Source: an uncultured Bacteroidales bacterium
GTDB lineage: Bacteria > Bacteroidota > Bacteroidia > Bacteroidales > Paludibacteraceae
Assembly: GCA_937892015.1 (NCBI GenBank)
Contig: CALAUY010000066.1
Span: forward strand, 1-5,157
Direction: 5' to 3'
Length of the DNA: 5,157 bases
Shown: positions 1 through 4,549 of the stretch, in pieces
How positions within the stretch are numbered: the stretch's first letter is position 1
How the letters are laid out: each line of letters opens with the position of its first letter
Notes under the pieces: model-generated
Seen by the model: the letters and a program-made list of their open reading frames with translations, nothing else
What the model was told of the DNA's origin: nothing
Database searches by the model: none
Program-made: the position numbers and the translations under genes

Positions 1-17
1 GCAAGTTTTTGGTGATT

Positions 18-356
18 TTATTGCTGATTTTCTTCATTTTGTTTGGTGATGGTGGCAATCACATAATTGCGGAGAAGGCGGTAGGGTTTCTTGGATGTTT
101 GCTTTTGTTCGTTGAACTTGGTTTGCCACCCGGCGGCTGTTTGCGGGTCATTCAATAGGCGGTCGGCTTCGGCCACAGCCTGCCGGAACACGGAATAACG
201 CGCCTTCTGCCGGGCGGTAATCTTCTTCGGGTCTTTGTGCTTGGGGTAGTGACTGACTACGTTCTCCCCCAGACGTGTGCAGTAATAGGTCTCGCTGTCG
301 TGGTCGATTCTGCCACTGATGCCCATGAAAGGGACTTCTAATGATGCTTTTGCCAT
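18..356 (-). CDS. Small basic protein of unknown function (112 aa)
   Basis: I do not recognise a named family. The protein is soluble, with no signal peptide or membrane segment. Its N-terminal third has a GISGRI turn (residues 12-17), a YYCTR stretch (24-28) and a VVSHYP stretch (33-38). The rest is rich in Lys, Arg and Gln and probably helical (ITARQKARYSVFRQAVAEA at 46-64, then W77 and the C-terminal LLRNYVIATI). The layout of a small strand-rich N-terminus with a YY/G/P pattern followed by an 'aRq..R..F..Av' helix recalls short proteins of Bacteroidales phages and mobile elements, but this is an impression from memory and gives no function. The ATG at 356 is chosen because MAKASLEVPF is a natural N-terminus and a good promoter lies about 80 bases upstream. 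No Shine-Dalgarno is visible, as usual in Bacteroidota. It runs opposite to rloA and is GC-richer than the DNA upstream. The stop is at 18-20; the 17 bases beyond it hold nothing callable. Confidence 0.75.
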   Translation of the reverse strand: MAKASLEVPFMGISGRIDHDSETYYCTRLGENVVSHYPKHKDPKKITARQKARYSVFRQAVAEADRLLNDPQTAAGWQTKFNEQKQTSKKPYRLLRNYVIATITKQNEENQQ

Positions 357-392
357 AGTGTTGTGAGGTTATTCTCTCGGTAGTGTCTCGGT

Positions 393-423
393 CTTTTTTC
401 GAGCTTTTTTCGTCCTTTTTTCG
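393..423 (-). repeat. Three phased A-tract repeats, period 11
   Basis: On the plus strand CTTTTTTCG occurs three times (393-401, 404-412, 415-423), each separated by two bases, so the period is 11. On the minus strand this is CGAAAAAAG x3 in the leader of the 112-aa gene, immediately downstream of its promoter. Six-base A-tracts repeated close to the helical period are known to curve DNA; a regulatory role is inference. Confidence 0.6.
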
Positions 424-435
424 AGATTGACAGCG

Positions 436-467
436 CAAAGATAGTACTTTTTCTCGAAATATGCAAG
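436..467 (-). promoter_or_regulatory. Bacteroidota-type promoter for the 112-aa gene
   Basis: On the minus strand there is a perfect -7 element, TATCTTTG (436-443, matching TAnnTTTG). Exactly 20 bases upstream is CTTG (464-467), a 3-of-4 match to the -33 TTTG. Transcription would start near 429-431, giving a 5' leader of about 75 bases that contains the phased A-tracts. Confidence 0.65.
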
Positions 468-474
468 AAAAAAG

Positions 475-615
475 TTAATTTTGTAGAGGAAAGGGGTAAA
501 AAATGAGAAATGAAATGTAGCCGGTGGTTGCGAGAGGTGCTTTTCGCGTGGTGGTGAGTGTTTCTTCATCTTCAATCTTACTGTTGTAATCAATGCAGAT
601 TCTATCCAAATGCAT
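475..615 (-). CDS. Possible 46-aa small ORF, unconfirmed
   Basis: A minus-strand ORF starts with ATG at 615 (MHLDRICIDYNSK...) and ends in TAA at 475-477. The N-terminal two-thirds is polar, with an acidic IEDEE cluster (residues 15-19) and TTTRK (22-26). The C-terminus is hydrophobic and aromatic (YISFLIFYPFP), perhaps too short to span a membrane. It resembles no family I know. In its favour, a perfect TAnnTTTG element lies about 47 bases upstream (662-669) and the coding part is locally GC-richer than its surroundings. Against it are the lack of a ribosome binding site, the low complexity of the region and the absence of recognisable homology. It may be noise, or a relic of a backbone gene cut by arrival of the defence cassette. 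Confidence 0.2.
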   Translation of the reverse strand: MHLDRICIDYNSKIEDEETLTTTRKAPLATTGYISFLIFYPFPLQN

Positions 616-661
616 TTCTAAAAATTTTTTAGTAAAAAACTACAATAATTGGAGTTTCCCG

Positions 662-669
662 CAAATATA
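662..669 (-). promoter_or_regulatory. Possible minus-strand -7 element
   Basis: The minus strand reads TATATTTG here, a perfect TAnnTTTG. The -33 position (690-693) reads TCCT, a poor match, and overlaps one arm of the palindrome at 678-692. It would drive a leftward transcript through 475-615. Only half of the promoter is supported. Confidence 0.3.
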
Positions 670-677
670 GTGGTTTA

Positions 678-692
678 CCTCAAAAAATGAGG
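678..692. repeat. Inverted repeat CCTCA-N5-TGAGG
   Basis: Perfect 5-bp arms (678-682 and 688-692) around an A5 loop. It covers the -33 region of the possible leftward promoter and lies about 80 bases upstream of the rloA promoter. It could be an operator; no regulator gene is visible in the window. Confidence 0.35.
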
Positions 693-717
693 ATAGCATC
701 ATTAAAAGCATAACTTA

Positions 718-734
718 AAGTGATAAAATCACTT
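718..734. promoter_or_regulatory. Palindrome AAGTGAT-AAA-ATCACTT, operator-like
   Basis: Perfect 7-bp arms (718-724 and 728-734) around AAA, inside very AT-rich DNA about 37 bases upstream of the rloA -33 element. Size and symmetry fit a binding site for a dimeric regulator. As RNA it would be a weak AU-rich hairpin with no U-tract, so a terminator is less likely. No regulator is encoded in the window. Confidence 0.35.
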
Positions 735-770
735 AAAAATAATCGAAATTAGAAGAATTATTGAAAAATA

Positions 771-802
771 TTTGCAGATTTGAGATTTTTTCACTAATTT
801 TG
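771..802 (+). promoter_or_regulatory. Promoter of the rloA-rloB operon
   Basis: TTTG (771-774), exactly 20 bases, then TAATTTTG (795-802): a full match to the Bacteroidota sigma-ABfr consensus TTTG / TAnnTTTG with standard spacing. The start would be near 808, giving a leader of about 25 bases ahead of rloA. The cassette therefore has its own constitutive-looking promoter, independent of the minus-strand genes. Confidence 0.75.
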
Positions 803-817
803 CGGCGATTTTTCAAG

Positions 818-825
818 AAAGGAGG
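818..825 (+). promoter_or_regulatory. Strong Shine-Dalgarno AAAGGAGG for rloA
   Basis: AAAGGAGG lies 8 bases before the ATG at 834. It is close to the full anti-16S complement and fixes the start codon. Bacteroidota genes seldom use such a site, and no other gene in this window has one of this quality. Confidence 0.8.
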
Positions 826-833
826 CAAAAGTT

Positions 834-2198
834 ATGTTAATTCGCTTTTCTGTAGAGAACTGTTTCTCATTTTTAGAGAGGGCAACCTTCTCTATGATTC
901 CGGGGTTGGGGAGGCTTAAGAAAGAACACATCAATGCCCGCAAGCATGGTGTAACGACCTTGAAAACGGCTATCGCATTTGGTGCTAATGCTTCGGGTAA
1001 ATCTAACTTGGTTAAGGCGATTGCTTTAGGCAAACAGATGGTTGTCAGTGGCACTCTCACGGGTCCCAAGGTGGCATACGCCCCATATCGGTTGAGCAAG
1101 GATGCTGTTATACGAAACACCCGTCTTGAATATGAGATTCAAGCAGGACGCAAGAACTATGCATACGGATTTGTGTTTAATGATGAGCGGATTGTAGAGG
1201 AGTGGCTGTATGAGATAACGAACAAAGAGGAGAAGATGCTCTTTGAACGTTCGGATACCAACACATTTGACATTGCTCCGCTTTTGCACAAAAATACAAA
1301 AGCAGAGCATAAACAGTTTCTACAGTTCGTTGCTAAAGCCACCCCGGAGAATCAGTTGCTGCTACGCGAGATGATTGTTCGGCGTGTGCGTGAAAATGTG
1401 GAGGACATCCGCGATGTCATAGCCGTTTATAACTGGTTTGAGCAATCGCTGAAGGTGCTTTTGCCTAACGAACGATATAAAGAGGGGATTAGCACGGAAT
1501 TGGTCAATAACGAGCAACTGCATAATATCTTTGAGCAGTTGTTGGATTATTTCGGCACAGGGATAGACGGAATAGAGTTGCAGGATGTGGATGTGAAGTC
1601 ACTGAATGTACCCCAACAGCTATTGGAGCAGATACGTAATGATGTGTTTGCCAAACGCAATGCGCGTGTTATATTACAGACATCAGAGAACACATTCTTC
1701 TTTTCCAAAGACAAAGGTGCTTTGCAGATTCAAAAATTCATGACCAAACATAAAATTCGAGGGACAAAGGATTATGAGTTCTTTGACACTAAAGATGAGT
1801 CTGACGGCACAAACAAGATTATTGACTTTGTGCCGGTGCTGATAGACTTGTTACGCGGAAACAATGTTTTTGTGATAGATGAGATGGAGCGTTCGCTTCA
1901 TCCGAACTTAATTTATGACATCTTCGATATATACCTGCGGTCTGCCACTGATGTACAAAGCCAGTTAATCGTTACCACACATGAATCCTCGCTGCTCACA
2001 CAAAAGCTGGTGCGCAAGGATGAAGTATGGTTTATTACAAAAGACGAGAACGGCACACAGCTGCACTCGTTAGAGGAATATAATGTGCGCTTTGACAAAG
2101 AGATACGCAAGGATTATTTGCTCGGACGGTATAAAGCAATCCCACGTCTGGGAGACAGAGACGAAGCCTTGGCATGTATCAAACTTAACACAAAGTAA
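834..2198 (+). CDS. rloA: RloA/AbiLi-type AAA15 ATPase, defence protein (454 aa)
   Basis: An ABC/SMC-like ATPase of the AAA15 group, the motor/sensor half of the RloA-RloB (AbiL) phage-defence pair. Visible motifs: an N-terminal strand MLIRFSVENCFSF typical of OLD/RecF-like ATPases; Walker A GANASGKS (residues 50-57); a signature-like ESDGT (322-326); Walker B VFVIDE (345-350), followed by the D-loop-like MERSLHP (351-357); switch histidine TTHESS (H383). The C-terminal part, DEVWFITKDENGTQL (396-410) then YLLGRYKAIPRLG (428-440), is typical of RloA/AAA15 proteins. The central region (about 120-320) is probably the variable helical insertion. Length is normal and no key residue is missing. 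The ATG is fixed by the Shine-Dalgarno. rloB follows after 2 bases, so the genes are co-transcribed. By analogy with other AAA15 defence ATPases such as AriA of PARIS, it may sense a phage product and control the effector; this mechanism is inferred. Confidence 0.9.
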   Translation: MLIRFSVENCFSFLERATFSMIPGLGRLKKEHINARKHGVTTLKTAIAFGANASGKSNLVKAIALGKQMVVSGTLTGPKVAYAPYRLSKDAVIRNTRLEYEIQAGRKNYAYGFVFNDERIVEEWLYEITNKEEKMLFERSDTNTFDIAPLLHKNTKAEHKQFLQFVAKATPENQLLLREMIVRRVRENVEDIRDVIAVYNWFEQSLKVLLPNERYKEGISTELVNNEQLHNIFEQLLDYFGTGIDGIELQDVDVKSLNVPQQLLEQIRNDVFAKRNARVILQTSENTFFFSKDKGALQIQKFMTKHKIRGTKDYEFFDTKDESDGTNKIIDFVPVLIDLLRGNNVFVIDEMERSLHPNLIYDIFDIYLRSATDVQSQLIVTTHESSLLTQKLVRKDEVWFITKDENGTQLHSLEEYNVRFDKEIRKDYLLGRYKAIPRLGDRDEALACIKLNTK

Positions 2199-2200
2199 CT

Positions 2201-2881
2201 ATGCCACGCGAAAGTTCAAGGCTAATACGGCCAAGCAAGATATTGGATGCGGAGAAGTTCTTCATTATTGCTTCCGAAGGCGAAGTAACCGAACGTAAAT
2301 ATTTTAACCAATTGAGCGATTCGGATATATTCAACAAAGAGGGCAAGATTGAAGTATGCCACATCCAGCGTCCTTCGGGCGATGGGAATCCTATCGCTTT
2401 GCGTACACAAATCCGCGAAATAAAACGTGATGTTAATTATCGGTCATCCGATGAGTTGTGGATAATCATGGATGTAGATAATTGGCAACATCTGTTAGAA
2501 AAACATGGATACACATTCGATAGTTTTATTGAGGCTTGCGAGACAGAAGATGGGGCGAAAGTATTGGTAAGCAACCCATGTTTTGAGATGTGGCTGATTC
2601 TTCACCTTCGCAAACTTTCGGAGTTAACAGACGAACAAAAAGAGAAGTTGCTTCTCAATGAAAAAGAAGATGGTAAACCATACGCCAAAAGATTACTTGC
2701 TGAAATCACACCGGGAAATAGAGGCTATAGTGGTAAGCCAAAAGCATCAATATTTATTCCGCATGTATATGAGGCTATCGTAAATGCGAAAGAGATAGCC
2801 GTTTCCGGAGATAAATATCCAAAGTCTTTGGGATCAGATGTGTATAAAATAGTTGAGCGACTGGTGAAAAAGCAAGAATAA
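2201..2881 (+). CDS. rloB: RloB/AbiLii-family protein, probable defence effector (226 aa)
   Basis: The RloB-family (PF13707) partner of the ATPase just upstream. Family marks: a first strand with FIIASEGEVTERKYF (residues 21-35), a middle strand ending WIIMDVDN (87-94), the block SNPCFEMWLILH (124-135), and a C-terminal GSDVYKIVERL (211-221). An acidic cluster after one strand (E26, E28, E31) followed by DxD (D91, D93) after another resembles the metal site of Toprim nucleases. That is my inference from spacing and suggests a nuclease effector. The basic N-terminus before residue 20 is typical of the family. Length is normal and there is no truncation. There is no Shine-Dalgarno; the 2-base gap after rloA suggests translational coupling. 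The internal ATG in another frame at 2083 is a shadow. In Lactococcus AbiL the two genes act together in abortive infection. Confidence 0.88.
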   Translation: MPRESSRLIRPSKILDAEKFFIIASEGEVTERKYFNQLSDSDIFNKEGKIEVCHIQRPSGDGNPIALRTQIREIKRDVNYRSSDELWIIMDVDNWQHLLEKHGYTFDSFIEACETEDGAKVLVSNPCFEMWLILHLRKLSELTDEQKEKLLLNEKEDGKPYAKRLLAEITPGNRGYSGKPKASIFIPHVYEAIVNAKEIAVSGDKYPKSLGSDVYKIVERLVKKQE

Positions 2882-2892
2882 TTCCACTTTAA

Positions 2893-2924
2893 TTTGCTTA
2901 TGTGAATTATTTTCAGTATCTTTG
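2893..2924 (+). promoter_or_regulatory. Strong promoter just after rloB
   Basis: TTTG (2893-2896), 20 bases, TATCTTTG (2917-2924): a full-consensus Bacteroidota promoter with the same spacing as the rloA promoter. It starts only 12 bases after the rloB stop, and its -33 element sits in the loop of a weak inverted repeat (2880-2887 with 2902-2908) that could end the rloAB transcript. The start would be near 2930. No ordinary gene follows for over 600 bases on this strand. Confidence 0.65.
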
Positions 2925-2945
2925 CACCGTTTTTTCGAGGAGCGG

Positions 2946-3092
2946 ATGTTATTCTTGATAGCATCTTTTCATTATCACAAATGAGTCCAACAATTGGAAA
3001 TTGATATTTATCCAAGAAATGGACGCCAGATATTAGCAACATCTGAGGGTATTGGCTCTACATGTTGCCAATATCATGAAGCATTGAAATAA
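2946..3092 (+). pseudogene. Small ORF with one in-frame TGA, possible broken gene or leader
   Basis: ATG at 2946, preceded by GAGGAG (2937-2942, rather close to the start) and about 16 bases after the predicted transcription start. It reads MLFLIASFHYHK, then TGA (2982-2984). The same frame continues for 35 codons (...LEIDIYPRNGRQILATSEG...CCQYHEALK) to TAA at 3090-3092. Three readings are possible: a 48-residue gene broken by one nonsense change, a 12-residue leader peptide in front of an RNA, or chance. Neighbouring frames also give short protein-like stretches here (for example VILDSIFSLSQ), so appearance alone is weak evidence. I recognise no family. A hairpin (3030-3074) lies inside it. 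Confidence 0.25.
3030..3074 (+). repeat. Imperfect hairpin, 13-bp arms with one mismatch
   Basis: ATATTAGCAACAT (3030-3042) pairs with ATGTTGCCAATAT (3062-3074) in 12 of 13 positions; the exception is A3035 against C3069. A further GAG/CTC pairing (3045-3047 with 3056-3058) fits inside the loop. No T-run follows, so it is unlikely to be a terminator. It could be a structural element of the transcript starting near 2930. Confidence 0.5.
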
Positions 3093-3265
3093 ACAGCACT
3101 TAGGTAGTGTCCGTAAGTGAAAAAAAGCGAGATTTTCTGTCCCAAAGTTGGACGAAAAAAGGCGACAATATCGGGACAAGAAAAAATCGTTCATTGAAAT
3201 AACAACGATTATTAACAAATGGTCGTTATTGAGCTGAAAGTTAAACAAGTACTTTCCGAAACGAG

Positions 3266-3330
3266 CGAGATAGACTGCTTAAAATCAGCGATTTGTCATA
3301 AAATCGCGTGTTCGAGTCACGTCTTCTCGA
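3266..3330 (+). ncRNA. tRNA-like element 1, degenerate
   Basis: The 3' part is tRNA-like: T-arm GCGTG-TTCGAGT-CACGT (3306-3322, five pairs including one G-U, loop matching TTCRANY), followed directly by CTTCTCG (3323-3329) and A3330 where the acceptor strand and discriminator base would lie. Upstream, CGAGATA (3266-3272) pairs with the acceptor at 5 of 7 positions. CTG/CAG (3275-3277, 3286-3288) around CTTAAAAT, then the hairpin CGATT/AATCG (3289-3293, 3302-3306), could stand for the other arms. There is no canonical D-loop, no 7-base anticodon loop and no variable loop, so a working tRNA is unlikely. It may be a tRNA relic, an attachment-site relic or a tRNA mimic. Confidence 0.35.
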
Positions 3331-3331
3331 C

Positions 3332-3398
3332 TGAGAGGTCTGAATGATTCTAAGTGTCTGAATTTCAACGTTCGGGCGTTCGAGTCGCCTCTTCTCGA
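3332..3398 (+). ncRNA. tRNA-like element 2 with full acceptor/T-arm helix
   Basis: TGAGAGG (3332-3338) pairs with CTTCTCG (3391-3397) over 7 positions with two G-U wobbles. Immediately inside is a T-arm GGGCG-TTCGAGT-CGCCT (3374-3390, five pairs), so the acceptor and T-arm would stack as in a tRNA, with A3398 as discriminator. The length of 67 bases is tRNA-like. The D and anticodon regions (3339-3373) fold poorly, with only short GAA/TTC pairings. No CCA is encoded, which is common in Bacteroidota tRNA genes. It begins one base after element 1 ends and is followed by the hairpin at 3401-3430. Confidence 0.35.
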
Positions 3399-3400
3399 CA

Positions 3401-3430
3401 GATGAGAGTTTCAGTGATGAAACTCTCATC
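3401..3430 (+). terminator. Perfect 13-bp hairpin, likely terminator
   Basis: GATGAGAGTTTCA (3401-3413), loop GTGA, TGAAACTCTCATC (3418-3430), all 13 positions paired. GCTATTTTG follows on the plus strand, a modest U-rich tail, while the minus-strand side has no T-run, so it more likely ends a rightward transcript. It lies three bases after tRNA-like element 2, where a terminator for such an RNA would be expected. Confidence 0.6.
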
Positions 3431-3548
3431 GCTATTTTGTAGAATATCAGCAGAATAAACCAAATTCTAGCGTTCGATAAAATAGCAAAATGTGAGGGCA
3501 AAAACTGCCGATTTCGAAAATGGGACAAATTAGCGTCTTAATACTTCC

Positions 3549-3568
3549 AAAAATTTTGCAAAAATTTT
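3549..3568. repeat. AAAAATTTT direct repeat at the cassette/backbone junction
   Basis: AAAAATTTT occurs at 3549-3557 and 3560-3568, period 11, running into the stop codon of the minus-strand lipoprotein gene. It marks the change from AT-rich to GC-richer DNA. Each copy is near-palindromic, and together they may bend DNA or mark an old junction. No further repeat or gene is seen between 3431 and 3548. Confidence 0.4.
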
Positions 3569-4046
3569 AGAGATACACCCTCACCGCCACGCGCACAATG
3601 ATATACACCACCATCGCCAACACTATCCACGCGCACCACTTATAGAACTGCGGCACGTACCTTTCCGGCGGCAGCGTCACCACCACCTCTTTATCCTGCC
3701 AGATAGTGTCGGTTTGCGCCTGTATCTTGTACCGTACATCGGTATGCCACCGTTCCACTAACACCGTGTCCACGCGATTGGCAATGAGACTGCGATGATT
3801 TTGTCGGTTTGTGTCGGGGTTGCCGATTGCGTATCGAGTAAAGACGCTGTCATGCACATAGATGCTATCGTGCGCATAGTGGTGGCGGAGGATGATGCTG
3901 TCGTTGCGGGGTTGGGTAATCAGAGGTGCAGTGGACTTGCAGGAAGCCAAGAGCCAGATACAAGAAAGAAGGATGAGAACGCCGGATAGTATCCGGCACA
4001 ATGGACAAAACTTTATGTTATGCGATGGTGATGGTATGGGTTTCAT
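3567..4046 (-). CDS. Lipoprotein with C-terminal membrane anchor, u-spanin-like (159 aa)
   Basis: The frame is open to 4265, but I place the start at the ATG at 4046. This gives a short basic N-terminus, a hydrophobic stretch (ILSGVLILLSCIWLL, residues 19-33) and a lipobox LASC with C36 as the lipidated cysteine. The residues upstream are the out-of-frame shadow of the DUF5675 gene. The mature region is short and polar, with strand-like repeats (NDSIILRHHYAHDSIYVHDSV, about 48-68) and RVDTVLVERWHTDVRY (91-106). The C-terminus has one membrane segment (about 137-155) and a short basic tail. An N-terminal outer-membrane lipid plus a C-terminal inner-membrane helix joined by a strand-rich periplasmic part is the known plan of unimolecular spanins such as phage T1 gp11, which fuse the two membranes at lysis. 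The start overlaps the DUF5675 gene by 29 bases, suggesting coupling. Function is inferred from architecture and position. Confidence 0.7.
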   Translation of the reverse strand: MKPIPSPSHNIKFCPLCRILSGVLILLSCIWLLASCKSTAPLITQPRNDSIILRHHYAHDSIYVHDSVFTRYAIGNPDTNRQNHRSLIANRVDTVLVERWHTDVRYKIQAQTDTIWQDKEVVVTLPPERYVPQFYKWCAWIVLAMVVYIIVRVAVRVYL

Positions 4047-4503
4047 CGGGTGGAAGGAGTTTGAGGAGTTCGGTGAGGGTGTGTTGGCTGCGCATAAGGT
4101 TCTTGCCGGTGCGTTCACCCACGAGGATGCAGCCGGAGGTGTCCTTGGGTGTGTTGCCTGCATGGATACGGATGCCTTCGCGTTCGGCAAATCTCGCAGA
4201 AGATTGACCGCGCTTTGCTTGGTCAATAGGTGCTCGATTGCCTCCGCTCTCCCCACCGGACGCACTATCGTTAGCGTCCGTCGGGGACCCCATAGTTTTA
4301 GGGACGTTCTCGATGAGTGGTAGCAGGGTGTTGAAACGCGGGGAGAAGGTGATGCGGAGCGGGTATGTGCCGGCAGGGATGGCGGCGTGCTTAGGAAGGC
4401 TCAGTGCCGGTTCGAGTGTGTCGCATAGTTTGCGGTTATCCGTACAGAGGATGCCCAGAGTGCGGTCGGCGAGATGATGCGTGCGAATGAGAGTCAGTTT
4501 CAT
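4018..4503 (-). CDS. DUF5675-family protein, probable cell-wall/lysis role (161 aa)
   Basis: The family is recognised by an N-terminal strand MKLTLIRTHHLADRTLGILC, the block LCDTLEPA (26-33), AIPAGTYPL (41-49), LPLIENVP (61-68), and IRIHAGNTPKDTSGCILVG (111-129). In the last block, H114 and C125 recall the catalytic His/Cys of YkuD-type L,D-transpeptidases; that parallel is my inference and the family's function is not established. Residues 69-108 are a polar Gly/Ser/Asn-rich stretch that breaks the usually continuous 'ENVPgfEGIRIH' region and is encoded by two hairpin-forming sequences (4203-4227, 4251-4286), so it is likely an insertion. The reading frame is intact across it. There is no signal peptide and no Shine-Dalgarno. 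Its position between holin-like and spanin-like genes suggests the peptidoglycan-acting member of a lysis set, or a wall-binding accessory. Confidence 0.78.
   Translation of the reverse strand: MKLTLIRTHHLADRTLGILCTDNRKLCDTLEPALSLPKHAAIPAGTYPLRITFSPRFNTLLPLIENVPKTMGSPTDANDSASGGESGGNRAPIDQAKRGQSSARFAEREGIRIHAGNTPKDTSGCILVGERTGKNLMRSQHTLTELLKLLPPDETHTITIA
4180..4299 (-). repeat. In-frame palindromic insertion within the DUF5675 gene
   Basis: About 120 bases encoding residues 69-108. It contains an inverted repeat CCCCACCGGACGC / GCGTCCGTCGGGG (4251-4263 and 4274-4286, 11 of 13 paired, 10-base loop) and a second, ATTGACC / GGTCAAT (4203-4209 and 4221-4227, 7 of 7, 11-base loop). The encoded peptide is low in hydrophobic residues and free of stops. 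Boundaries are approximate, taken from where the family motif resumes. CGTTC occurs on both sides (4181-4185, 4305-4309), but its spacing does not fit a frame-preserving target duplication. Confidence 0.45.
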
Positions 4504-4549
4504 AAGAGTATTTACATATTGATTAATATAACAAAAACACAGATAAACC

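Noticed and set aside
369..593. 74-residue minus-strand ORF
   Set aside because: It runs through the promoter and A-tract repeats of the 112-aa gene, and its Lys/Arg-rich end is just the translated A-tracts.
619..639. AT-rich palindromes resembling the AAAAATTTT repeats at 3549-3568, considered as element ends
   Set aside because: The similarity is limited to A/T runs with no shared mixed-sequence core, so terminal inverted repeats cannot be claimed.
3278..3284. CTTAAAA read as the anticodon loop of a tRNA-Leu(UAA) 3' half
   Set aside because: The loop matches, but the flanking bases do not form the required 5-bp anticodon stem and no D-arm precedes it, so an isoacceptor cannot be assigned.
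3241..3528. 95-residue minus-strand ORF
   Set aside because: It is the antisense of the two tRNA-like elements; its RRRDSNTR-type stretch is the usual false translation of antisense T-arm sequence. No promoter or family resemblance.
3107..3536. Possible small transposable element bounded by TGTCCC and GGGACA
   Set aside because: The matching ends are only about six bases plus A/T-rich flanks, no target duplication is evident, and an internal GGGACA copy at about 3174 makes chance likely.
4047..4265. N-terminal extension of the lipoprotein frame
   Set aside because: The extra 73 residues are an out-of-frame copy of the DUF5675 coding region; the signal peptide and lipobox fit the ATG at 4046.
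3892..4323. 143-residue plus-strand ORF
   Set aside because: It lies antisense to the DUF5675 and lipoprotein genes, both of which have family or architectural support. It is low in recognisable structure.
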